A stretch of DNA of 24,236 bases. Origin: JBGSMF01 sp041740315 (GTDB lineage: Bacteria; Chloroflexota; Anaerolineae; Fen-1058). The DNA is taken from the NCBI GenBank assembly GCA_041740315.1, contig JBGSMF010000151.1:1-24236 (forward strand), read 5' to 3'. The stretch's first letter is position 1. Every line of letters begins with the position of its first letter. Shown piece after piece: positions 9,385 through 15,568 of the stretch. A program made the position numbers and the translations under genes. The notes beneath the pieces were generated by a model that worked only from the letters and a program-made list of their open reading frames with translations, was not told the DNA's origin and did no database searches.

Positions 9385-10331
9385 TGCGCACCTCCTGCCA
9401 ACGTCGCCTGATTCGCTCGTCGAATAAGCCAGTTGAGCGCCCCAAACACAACCACCGCCACCCCAAGGGCCAACAGCAAGCCCGGCCACGGGTTAAACCC
9501 GCCACCCCCGGCCAAGCTGATGCCAGTGCGCGTGAGCTCGCCGCGCGCATAGGTAAAGAGGCCATTCAGCACAGCCGCGCAAGTCAGCCCGGCCGGCATC
9601 CACCACAGCGGCTCGTGCTCAAATTTGGCCCGGCCCAAAAAATAGCCGGTGACGCCTGCAAACGATGCCTGCGCCAACGCCGTCACCACAACGTGAATGA
9701 CCCCCACCTGCAAATTTACCCCGCCGCTATCCACCACGTAATGGATATTCAACACGGTGGCGAACCCCAGCCCGGCGGCGGTGCCATAAACAATGCCATC
9801 TACCCGCTCGTCAAATTCGGCCAGGGGATACACGCTGTATCTGACTGCTGCATACTTGAGGAACTCGTACACAAAGCCCACTACCAAAATCGAGCCAAGC
9901 AAGTTGGTCACAGGGCTGCGCCCAAGCCAATCGGGCGCGCGAAACACATCGCGAGTGAGGGGCAAGCCTACCGCCGCCGCCAACAACGCGCCCAGCACAA
10001 ACACGCTGATGACATAGCCCTTTGGCTCTGGCTCTAGCCGATCTTGCTGATAAAAGAAGAACAACCATACCAGCGCAGGCACCACAGCCAAAGCTACACT
10101 GACGAGCAAGAGAACTGTGCCCTCTAATTGAGGCCGCGCCACCAGCACAATAACTTCTACCAGGGCCACAAAAAGAAGCAGCCCCACAATTTGCGCAATG
10201 CCGGCCTGCCACAGTCCGCGCCGGTCCCTGGTCACTCGCTCATAGTGAAGCCGGCAATACCATCGGCCGCCCAGCGACTTGGCCTCTGCGCCGGCCGCCT
10301 GCTGACACACACAGCATACAACATCATCCAT
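9381..10331 (-). CDS. PrsW-like (CPBP superfamily) polytopic membrane protein, probably catalytically degenerate
   Basis: 316 aa from the ATG at 10331, which has AGGAGGAG just upstream; an in-frame ATG at 10379 lacks such a site. The N-terminus carries a small putative zinc finger (CxxC at residues 6-9 or 7-9 region, then Cys26 and His29). About seven or eight hydrophobic helices follow. The family signature is clear: a DRLEPEP segment (97-103), YEFLK (155-159), FDERVDGIVYG (173-183), then LGF...LN (188-195). PrsW proteases normally have EExxK, an E in the E-N motif and a His in the following helix (B. subtilis PrsW needs two Glu and one His). Here these read Tyr-Glu, Leu194-Asn and Gln221. 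It is first in the operon with the PsbP-like protein and the serine protease. It is either a non-proteolytic family member or a scaffold; loss of activity is inferred. Confidence 0.85.
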   Translation of the reverse strand: MDDVVCCVCQQAAGAEAKSLGGRWYCRLHYERVTRDRRGLWQAGIAQIVGLLLFVALVEVIVLVARPQLEGTVLLLVSVALAVVPALVWLFFFYQQDRLEPEPKGYVISVFVLGALLAAAVGLPLTRDVFRAPDWLGRSPVTNLLGSILVVGFVYEFLKYAAVRYSVYPLAEFDERVDGIVYGTAAGLGFATVLNIHYVVDSGGVNLQVGVIHVVVTALAQASFAGVTGYFLGRAKFEHEPLWWMPAGLTCAAVLNGLFTYARGELTRTGISLAGGGGFNPWPGLLLALGVAVVVFGALNWLIRRANQATLAGGAQ

Positions 10332-10364
10332 AAAACTCCTCCTATGCAAAGTGGTGAAAAACCG

Positions 10365-10383
10365 GGGTTTGGTCTCCAAACCC
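10365..10383. repeat. Small perfect hairpin
   Basis: GGGTTTGG (10365-10372) pairs with CCAAACCC (10376-10383) across a 3-nt loop. It lies next to the larger palindrome at 10387-10475, inside the predicted leader of the minus-strand operon. Confidence 0.6.
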
Positions 10384-10386
10384 TGC

Positions 10387-10475
10387 GGGTGTGTTTCATT
10401 TCATTTGAAAGAAACCAGGTTTTTTCTGAAAAACCTGGTTTCTAGGCCAAGTTTCAACTCATTTGAAACACACCC
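10387..10475. repeat. Nested palindromic intergenic element
   Basis: Two nested inverted repeats share one centre. The outer arms, GGGTGTGTTTCA (10387-10398) and TGAAACACACCC (10464-10475), pair perfectly over 12 bp. The inner arms (10410-10424 and 10429-10443) pair perfectly over 15 bp around the loop TCTG and contain AAACCAGG/CCTGGTTT. The total is 89 nt. This looks like a REP/MITE-type intergenic repeat rather than a terminator, since it sits between divergent genes. It could alternatively be a structured leader of the minus-strand operon. Confidence 0.8.
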
Positions 10476-10502
10476 AAATCCTGCAACCATACGCTTGACC
10501 CA

Positions 10503-10511
10503 AGTATATCA
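10503..10511 (-). promoter_or_regulatory. Possible extended -10 promoter for the PrsW-like operon
   Basis: On the minus strand TGATATACT gives an extended -10 (TG-n-TATACT). No good -35 is visible. Initiation here would give a leader of about 165 nt carrying the palindromes at 10365-10475. It lies about 20 bp from the opposing promoter of the AlaX-like gene, making a compact divergent control region. Confidence 0.4.
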
Positions 10512-10524
10512 CAAATTAAGGTTG

Positions 10525-10540
10525 TGGTATAATCAACTTT
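10525..10540 (+). promoter_or_regulatory. Extended -10 promoter giving a probably leaderless mRNA
   Basis: TGGTATAAT (10525-10533) is a consensus extended -10. The expected start point, 7-8 nt after the hexamer, coincides with the ATG at 10541. There is no Shine-Dalgarno sequence before this ATG, unlike most minus-strand genes in the window. A TTGACC at 10495 is too far away (27 nt) to serve as its -35. Confidence 0.7.
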
Positions 10541-11740
10541 ATGACGGAGCGTCTTTACCTGGCCGATCCCTATGTATCTACCTTCAATGCCCGCATCATT
10601 GAACGGTGCCACCTGCCCCGCCTGGCAGTTGTGCTGGATCGCAGCGTTTTTTGCCCCGCGCTGGAGGGCGTTGCAGCCGACCGCGGCGTGCTGGATGATA
10701 TTCCTGTCACCGATGTCCTTGAAGATGACAAAGGCCGTCTGCTCCACATCATTGCTCAAGAGATTTGGAAGGACGAGGTGCAGGGTCGTTTGGATTGGCC
10801 GTGCCGTTTTGAATTGATGCAGCACCATACCGCCCAGCACGTTCTGTCTGGCGCGTTCGCGCAGCTTTACGGCGCAGAGACAATTTCGGCAACCATCACC
10901 CCACAGGCGGCATGGATCGAGCTGAACAAAATTCTGCCCGACGACGACGTAGAGCAAGTGGCAAATTGGGCCAGCCAATTCACTGCCGCCGGCCACCCAG
11001 TGCGCGAGGCGCTGGTAGATCGGGCGCGGCTGGGGATTCCAGATGATGTGAGCGGCGACCCCAAGGCGCGCGTGGTCAGCATTGAGGGCCAGCCCTATTC
11101 CATCTGCCAGGCCATGCATGTCTCGCGCACCACCGAGGTTGGCCAGTTGCGCATTTTGCGAGTGGACCGGGCCGCCGGGCGCACCAAGAATTGGATGCGG
11201 GTTGATTTTCAATGCGGCGAGCGCGTGCTGAGCGCGCTCCATCAGCGAGACCAAATCGTCGCGCGCCTGACGGCGGAGTTGGGAGTAGAGCAGGTTGAAC
11301 TGGAGCAGACTGTGATCAACCTGAAAAACCAGACGAGCCAGGCCATCACAATCATCACCGCTTTGCACAGCCAGGTGATAGAATATGAAACCGCTGCCCT
11401 AGAAGCCAAGGCCGAACGAAGTGGAGACATCCGCATCGTCAACCGCGTCTTTCAGGACCGCGATGTGGCGGACATTAAGCAAGTGGCCCGCTTGCTGATT
11501 GAGCGCCCCAACATGGTGGTGTTGATGGGAGTGGTGGGCGCGCGCGCCCAAGTGTTCTTTGCGTGCTCGGCCAACGTGAGCTATGACATGAGCGCTCTTA
11601 TCAAGACAGCCGCCCAGGCGCTTGATACGCAAGGCGGCGGCCAAGCCCAATGGGCCGAAACCCTGCCCGTGCGCGCCGATGCAGCGCGCGTTGAAGGGGC
11701 TTTGTCCAAGGCGCACAAACTGATCAAGGCCAAGCGTTAA
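10541..11740 (+). CDS. AlaX/AlaRS editing-domain protein with DHHA1-like C-terminus
   Basis: 399 aa. It resembles the editing half of alanyl-tRNA synthetase and long AlaX proteins, which hydrolyse Ser- or Gly-tRNA(Ala) in the cytoplasm. The zinc-site residues are all present: His96 and His100 (HHTAQH), Cys189 and His193 (CQAMH, normally CGGTH). An OB-like N-terminal part has FCPALEGVAADRG where the family normally has a P-x-G-GGQPxDxG type loop, so the Gly-Gly-Gln signature is lost. After a helical, probably coiled-coil segment (about 235-290), the C-terminal ~100 residues end with a DHHA1-like GGG-x-x-Q element (about 366). Aminoacylation and tRNA-recognition domains are absent. The gene stands alone, divergent from the PrsW-like operon. 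Zinc binding is likely; its editing specificity is uncertain because of the altered loop. Confidence 0.87.
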   Translation: MTERLYLADPYVSTFNARIIERCHLPRLAVVLDRSVFCPALEGVAADRGVLDDIPVTDVLEDDKGRLLHIIAQEIWKDEVQGRLDWPCRFELMQHHTAQHVLSGAFAQLYGAETISATITPQAAWIELNKILPDDDVEQVANWASQFTAAGHPVREALVDRARLGIPDDVSGDPKARVVSIEGQPYSICQAMHVSRTTEVGQLRILRVDRAAGRTKNWMRVDFQCGERVLSALHQRDQIVARLTAELGVEQVELEQTVINLKNQTSQAITIITALHSQVIEYETAALEAKAERSGDIRIVNRVFQDRDVADIKQVARLLIERPNMVVLMGVVGARAQVFFACSANVSYDMSALIKTAAQALDTQGGGQAQWAETLPVRADAARVEGALSKAHKLIKAKR

Positions 11741-11766
11741 CAGGTCATTAGGCACCTTAAACCTTA

Positions 11767-11852
11767 TCGGAAATAGCAGGACGGGCATCCCCACACCTGC
11801 ACTTGCGCCAAGCGCAGCGCAGGTGCAAGTGTGCCCGTCCTGCTATTTCCGA
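11767..11852. repeat. Long cruciform-forming inverted repeat between convergent genes (possible terminator)
   Basis: The 21-nt arms 11767-11787 and 11832-11852 are perfectly complementary. Inside them a second stem (CACCTGC 11794-11800 with GCAGGTG 11819-11825) and a third (TGCGC 11804-11808 with GCGCA 11812-11816) continue the fold, so nearly all of the 86 nt is paired. A run of six T follows on the plus strand (11860-11865), inside the end of the converging gene. It may terminate both genes, but its length and GC-rich body fit a mobile palindromic repeat equally well. Confidence 0.8.
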
Positions 11853-11856
11853 AAGT

Positions 11857-13419
11857 CTATTTTTTCTCCCTAATCAAGCCAAACGCTATGCCAAGCGCCA
11901 GCGCGCCAAACATTGCCAGCAGGGCGCCCCAGAAATGCCGCCGCCTTTTGAACGCAACAGCGCTTGCCGCCGCCAACCCGGCGCCCACTGCGCCATTTAC
12001 TTTTTGCACAGTCTGGTCAGCTTGGGCCGGGGTGCAGCCGCGCCCCACCAACGTCCACTTGAGGATAGGCCCGCCATCAATACCGGGGATGGGCAACAGC
12101 GACATTGTGCAGAGAAAGGCATTTGTGCCAACGGCCACATCGGCCGCATCGCGCGCAGCCGAGCCAGGCCGAGTAAAGCGGCGCAGAACCCAAGCCACCA
12201 TAAAAAAGAGCGCATTGAAAACCGGCCCGCCCAACGCGCGGGCAACATGCTGGCGGGGCGTCACGGTAGTGTCGTCAAGCTCGTAATAGACCACCAACGG
12301 CATGCCCCACATCACGCGCAGCGCATCCATAGGCTTGCCCACCCACTTGGCAGCGGCCGCATGCGCCAGGTTGTGACACCACTCTGATCCCAACAGGATA
12401 GGCATGGTCAGCGCGCCAACGCCCAAGCGTTCCGGCCAAGACCGGGCCGGCTTGCGCCGACCGGCCCACCATGCCATAATGCCCCAGGCTGCCCATTGCG
12501 TTATGGGCAGCCACGTTTTACCCTTGACCACCAGGGGCGTGCCAAACACTCGGCCCAAGATAGTCACCTCGTCGGTCTGCCTGACGACCTCTGGCTTAAT
12601 CATCCAGCATTCTCCACGCGATAGGCTCCCCTTTGAGTGTTGACGGGAGAATTCACCGCACGCCAAAGGCGCGCCGAGGCCGCAGAGTCTTTTATTGTCC
12701 AAAGGCAATTCCAGCGCCGAAGTCAGGTTCTCGACACCAGCCATTCCACTCTTCAGATAGGCGTAAACGTCATAGAGTCTTTGGGTCGTATCGCCGACAA
12801 ATTCATCCATTTCGGTTTCCGAGAGATACAGGCAGGGCCTTTGGACATACCACTCTTCAACTTTTGCGTCTGTGCGCTGGTAAAAGGTCTTGATATAGTC
12901 AATGCGCTGCCGCACCGCTTCCACCGGCAAAAAATCCAAATAGTCGTCAATATACTCGCACTGCAAAAAAACGCGCCAAAAGAGCGAATGGGGGTGAGCG
13001 CGCACGTAGGCAAAATCAAGCCCGTACCAATCTCGCTTGACCTCCCGATCAAACCGGGGATCGGCCTCGAATTGCGCCGCAAAACGCGCCTTGGTAGGGT
13101 GAACAAATTTCACGCGCCACAAATTATCGGTGACCAGGTGGAAAAAATATCCCAGCAAAAAGGAAAAGCGCGCTGCATCATTGGCCGGCACACCGGCCAG
13201 GTGGCGGCGGTAAAATTCCAGATCGGCTATCTTCCAGGCGGCCTCAGCCGGAGCAGAGAAATGCGTCACCTCAAGCGGCGGGGTGAACTTGGCCCAGTTT
13301 TCATCTGGAATGCCGGAATCTGGAGCAATGTTGCCTATGGCGAACTGGGCCACGTCCAAGCCCTCTATTCGCTGCAAGAGGTTTTCGGCCAATCGTAGAT
13401 GCACAATCCAGGTAGCCAT
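11857..13419 (-). CDS. Fusion: zinc-dependent phospholipase C-like domain + M50 (site-2-protease-like) membrane domain
   Basis: 520 aa; the start has GGGAGGTG upstream. Residues 1-225 match the Zn-dependent PLC family pattern: WIVH (His7), GNIAPD (Asp34), THF (His53) and GYFFHLVTD (His94, Asp98), all candidate zinc ligands. Residues ~226-272 form a low-information linker. From Met273 a membrane domain of the M50/site-2 protease type follows, with several hydrophobic helices, SEWCHNLAH (His349, His353), GGPVFN and LPIPGIDGG (Asp448). The zinc-binding His and Asp are kept, but the catalytic Glu of HExxH is Asn350. Met273 (nt 12603) has GGAG about nine bases upstream, so the membrane half may also be made separately. 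The stop lies next to the long inverted repeat. The substrate is unknown; proteolysis seems doubtful, phospholipase-type hydrolysis plausible. Confidence 0.82.
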   Translation of the reverse strand: MATWIVHLRLAENLLQRIEGLDVAQFAIGNIAPDSGIPDENWAKFTPPLEVTHFSAPAEAAWKIADLEFYRRHLAGVPANDAARFSFLLGYFFHLVTDNLWRVKFVHPTKARFAAQFEADPRFDREVKRDWYGLDFAYVRAHPHSLFWRVFLQCEYIDDYLDFLPVEAVRQRIDYIKTFYQRTDAKVEEWYVQRPCLYLSETEMDEFVGDTTQRLYDVYAYLKSGMAGVENLTSALELPLDNKRLCGLGAPLACGEFSRQHSKGSLSRGECWMIKPEVVRQTDEVTILGRVFGTPLVVKGKTWLPITQWAAWGIMAWWAGRRKPARSWPERLGVGALTMPILLGSEWCHNLAHAAAAKWVGKPMDALRVMWGMPLVVYYELDDTTVTPRQHVARALGGPVFNALFFMVAWVLRRFTRPGSAARDAADVAVGTNAFLCTMSLLPIPGIDGGPILKWTLVGRGCTPAQADQTVQKVNGAVGAGLAAASAVAFKRRRHFWGALLAMFGALALGIAFGLIREKK

Positions 13420-13420
13420 T

Positions 13421-13474
13421 TCACACCTCCCGGCCGGGGCGCACCTGTTCCCAATATGAAAACATCTGATTCAT
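13421..13474 (-). CDS. Putative 17-aa leader peptide coupled to the PLC/M50 fusion
   Basis: ATG at 13474 has AAGGAG six bases upstream and encodes MNQMFSYWEQVRPGREV followed by TGA. The TGA ends one nucleotide before the ATG of the downstream gene, and the downstream Shine-Dalgarno lies inside the last codons of this ORF. That layout is typical of translational coupling or a regulatory upstream ORF. The peptide matches nothing I recognise. It could be a chance ORF, but the good ribosome site and exact abutment argue against it. Confidence 0.55.
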   Translation of the reverse strand: MNQMFSYWEQVRPGREV

Positions 13475-13500
13475 AGTCACTCCTTGCCGCGTTTGTTACA

Positions 13501-13528
13501 GTGATAGTTTATTCATATTTTGGGTCAA
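13501..13528 (-). promoter_or_regulatory. Possible promoter for the leader ORF and PLC/M50 fusion
   Basis: On the minus strand TTGACC (13528-13523), a 16-nt spacer and TATCAC (13506-13501) make a fair sigma-70-like promoter in the short AT-rich gap after the sigma-operon terminator. An overlapping TTGACT with AAACTA is an alternative. The -10 is weak. Confidence 0.35.
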
Positions 13529-13546
13529 GTCAATTTCACTTTTACC

Positions 13547-13584
13547 AAAAAAAGTGACCGGCGCCTCAGAGATGCCAGTCACTT
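13547..13584 (-). terminator. Rho-independent terminator of the ECF sigma operon
   Basis: On the minus strand AAGTGAC-T-GGC pairs with GCC-G-GTCACTT (13584-13574 with 13562-13552; one mismatch) around an 11-nt loop, followed by seven T (13553-13547). It lies about 33 nt after the TAA of the last operon gene and insulates the operon from the next minus-strand gene. Confidence 0.9.
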
Positions 13585-13616
13585 GTACCGTTGGGCAAAA
13601 GCACGCGCAGCTTGCT

Positions 13617-14357
13617 TTATCGGCCTGGTGAGCGCACCAGGATATAGGCCATTAGCGCCACCAAGTTGCCGACGAATACAAACATTGCCCACACCCACGC
13701 TCGCTCGCCGCGCTCGCGCGCATCTAGCCAGACCCACACCGGCAACGCCAGCCAATATGCCGCCAGCCCCGCCAGCGCCGCAAGCAGATTGACCACCCAG
13801 CCCAGGTCAGGCGGCGCGCCAACCGCCGGGCTGACATCATACGCTACACCCACCAAACCCACCACCGCGCCATCGGGCGCGTAAAGCGCCCTTAGCATGT
13901 GCCGGTAAACATCGTTATGCTCACCTTCCGCCTGGATGGCCGAGGCTGCCAGCAACATAGTTTGCTGGTCGCTGCTCAGGGCATCTTGAGGCAAAGTAGA
14001 AAGCACACGCTGCAGCTCGCTTGTGGCGCGTTCTTGGGCGCTAGAGCCTGAAGGAGCCGACGCAGCCATGCTGCCCACACTATATACAATGCGGCCATCG
14101 GGCGCAAACAACCACATCGCAGCCACAAAAGGCGCTTGGGCAGCTTGTTCCACCGCGCCCCGAAAGCCAGCATCGTCCAAAAAAGTGGGACGCATTGCCT
14201 GCAACTGTGCCAACGTTGCCTCGACCGCCGGGCGAGTTTCACCTGTGTCGGTTTTGGCCTGCTTTAGCTGCCCCGAAGCCAGCACCAGGCAAATCACCAG
14301 CACCACCGCGCCAATAACAGCCACTATAGGCAAGTAACGCTTAAATCGCTTTGACAT
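13617..14357 (-). CDS. Membrane protein with extracytoplasmic sensor-like domain (sigma operon, third gene)
   Basis: 246 aa from ATG 14357, chosen because AGGAGG lies five bases upstream; a longer in-frame start at 14378 lacks this. TM1 spans residues ~8-29. An extracytoplasmic region (about 30-185) follows, rich in Ala/Gln helices, with two PAS/Cache-like strands (WLFAPDGRIVYSVG and YAPDGAVVGLVGVAYD, each with an APDG turn). Two more membrane helices flank a WVWLDARERG loop near the C-terminus, resembling the short membrane hairpin of PLD-nuclease N-terminal-like proteins. The gene overlaps the upstream membrane-protein gene by 17 nt, so it belongs to the ECF sigma operon. It may sense an envelope signal and pass it to the sigma factor control; this is inferred from position. 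Confidence 0.78.
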   Translation of the reverse strand: MSKRFKRYLPIVAVIGAVVLVICLVLASGQLKQAKTDTGETRPAVEATLAQLQAMRPTFLDDAGFRGAVEQAAQAPFVAAMWLFAPDGRIVYSVGSMAASAPSGSSAQERATSELQRVLSTLPQDALSSDQQTMLLAASAIQAEGEHNDVYRHMLRALYAPDGAVVGLVGVAYDVSPAVGAPPDLGWVVNLLAALAGLAAYWLALPVWVWLDARERGERAWVWAMFVFVGNLVALMAYILVRSPGR

Positions 14358-14700
14358 TTGTCCTCCTTCTGATGACAATAACTAGGCTTGCAACAGGCGC
14401 CAGGGCAAGATTTGCAGCCAACAAGAACAGCCCTATCCATGTAGGCAAGCTGTCCAGCGCCAACTTGCCAGCCACCAATGCCTGCGCCGTCAACCAAACT
14501 GCAATCAACACCAAACTGCCCACCAACAAACCCAGAACACGGTCAGGAAACTGCACGGGCGCGTGGGCTGCGCGCAATTGCTCCACCAGCAGCCGCCAGG
14601 TCTGTTCACGCGCCTGCGGGCTGGGCCGAGCCTGCGGACCCAGGCTCGCCTGAATCAGGCGAGCGGCATTGCCTTCAAAATGATCCTTCTCGTCATTCAT
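14341..14700 (-). CDS. Small membrane protein, candidate anti-sigma factor
   Basis: 119 aa from ATG 14700 (GAGGAA about eight bases upstream; in-frame codons further up overlap the sigma gene). The N-terminal ~60 residues are a charged helical cytoplasmic-type segment. Two membrane helices follow (about 65-88 and 92-113), ending RRRTNVKAI. It overlaps the sigma gene's stop by 8 nt, the usual arrangement of sigma/anti-sigma pairs. It has no HxxxCxxC zinc motif of the ZAS class, so the anti-sigma role rests on position, size and topology only. Confidence 0.7.
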   Translation of the reverse strand: MNDEKDHFEGNAARLIQASLGPQARPSPQAREQTWRLLVEQLRAAHAPVQFPDRVLGLLVGSLVLIAVWLTAQALVAGKLALDSLPTWIGLFLLAANLALAPVASLVIVIRRRTNVKAI

Positions 14701-15277
14701 CGCGTTTTTCCTCTGCGCCAGCCAAGGCCGCTCGAAAGGCCGCCCTGGCGCGCGCCAGCAGCGACTCGGTAGCTTTGTAGGTCTTGCCCAATAATCGCGC
14801 CACCTGGTCCACGCTGTGCTCATCGGCGTAACGGGCCACCAAGGCTGCCCGATAATCGGCGGGCAGCGCCCCCAGCGCCTCTACCACTCGCGCGCGTGTG
14901 GCGCGCTGCGCCAATAGCTCTTCAGGCAATGGAGCAGTATCTACCAACAAGTCCCACTCTTGCGCCAGCGCCACCGCAAGTGACTCTGCCGGCTTGCGTC
15001 CGCGATGGCGATAATGATCGGCCAGCTTGTGCCGGGCGATGCCGCACAACCACGTAAAGAGCCGGCTCTGGCCGCGATATGCCCCAAGCGATTGAAACGC
15101 CGCCAGCAGTGTTTCTTGCCACACTTCTTCGGCCTCTGAGCGAGAATCGCCCATCCGATGATAGATGAACGCGAATAGCGGGTCGGCATAGCGGGCATAC
15201 AATGCCTCTAACGCCGCTTCATCGCCGGCTGCCACACGCCGGGCCAGGGTTAGGTCGTTGTTTGGGTCAATACTCAC
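14693..15277 (-). CDS. ECF-family RNA polymerase sigma factor
   Basis: 194 aa from GTG 15277. Region 2 lies at about 22-92 (LYARYADPLFAFIYHRM, EAEEVWQETLLAAF, RLFTWLCGIARHKLADHYR). Region 4 lies at about 131-185 with the helix-turn-helix DEHSVDQVARLLGKTYKATESLLARARAAF. Regions 1 and 3 are missing and the length is typical of ECF sigma factors, which direct RNA polymerase to stress or envelope-signal promoters. No strong Shine-Dalgarno precedes the GTG. It is first in a three-gene overlapping operon with two membrane proteins. A plain TATAAT promoter lies ~200 nt upstream; no obvious copy of an autoregulated ECF promoter was identified. Confidence 0.93.
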   Translation of the reverse strand: MSIDPNNDLTLARRVAAGDEAALEALYARYADPLFAFIYHRMGDSRSEAEEVWQETLLAAFQSLGAYRGQSRLFTWLCGIARHKLADHYRHRGRKPAESLAVALAQEWDLLVDTAPLPEELLAQRATRARVVEALGALPADYRAALVARYADEHSVDQVARLLGKTYKATESLLARARAAFRAALAGAEEKRDE

Positions 15278-15483
15278 AGTCTTGCCAGTTGTCTTTTACT
15301 GCCCTTCGGGCATGTAAAGGAACGCTTGGGGAAAAATTTATCGATGTTTCTTGACCAGAGCGATCCTTTAGCTACACGAACGTCAATAGAGTTTGTCGTC
15401 ACTGCCGCCCAAAATCCTTCGGACCGGCCAGGTTGGTTGGGGTCATCATTTGGCAGTAGGGGGGTCAGGATATCTCTGGTTTG

Positions 15484-15511
15484 ATTATACCTTGCCCTGC
15501 GCGCGCGGCAA
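15484..15511 (-). promoter_or_regulatory. Sigma-70-like promoter for the ECF sigma operon
   Basis: On the minus strand TTGCCG (15511-15506), a 16-nt spacer and a perfect TATAAT (15489-15484). Initiation near 15477 gives a leader of ~200 nt before the GTG of the sigma gene. That leader holds a small GCCC-GAA-GGGC hairpin (about 15301-15311) and no convincing ORF. Confidence 0.6.
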
Positions 15512-15532
15512 ATCTCCCTGGCTGCGGCCCGC

Positions 15533-15567
15533 TTGTGTTGTGTTGAGAACAAGCTATAATTCCGAGT
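15533..15567 (+). promoter_or_regulatory. Promoter of the NTPase-kinase cassette, probably leaderless
   Basis: TTGTGT (15533-15538), a 16-nt spacer and TATAAT (15555-15560) precede the ATG at 15569 by only 8 nt. The transcript should therefore begin at or within two bases of the start codon, and no Shine-Dalgarno is present. It is the only clear promoter found before the three coupled genes up to 22361. Confidence 0.7.
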
Positions 15568-15568
15568 T

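Noticed and set aside
9385..9489. In-frame extension upstream of the PsbP-like membrane protein
   Set aside because: It lies within the PrsW-like gene, while ATG 9384 has AGGAGG and the typical ATGA overlap.
15274..15552. Open frame of 92 codons on the minus strand, ending in a GTGA overlap with the sigma gene
   Set aside because: It would start with TTG without a ribosome site, contains the TATAAT promoter of the sigma operon, and its composition looks like translated non-coding DNA.
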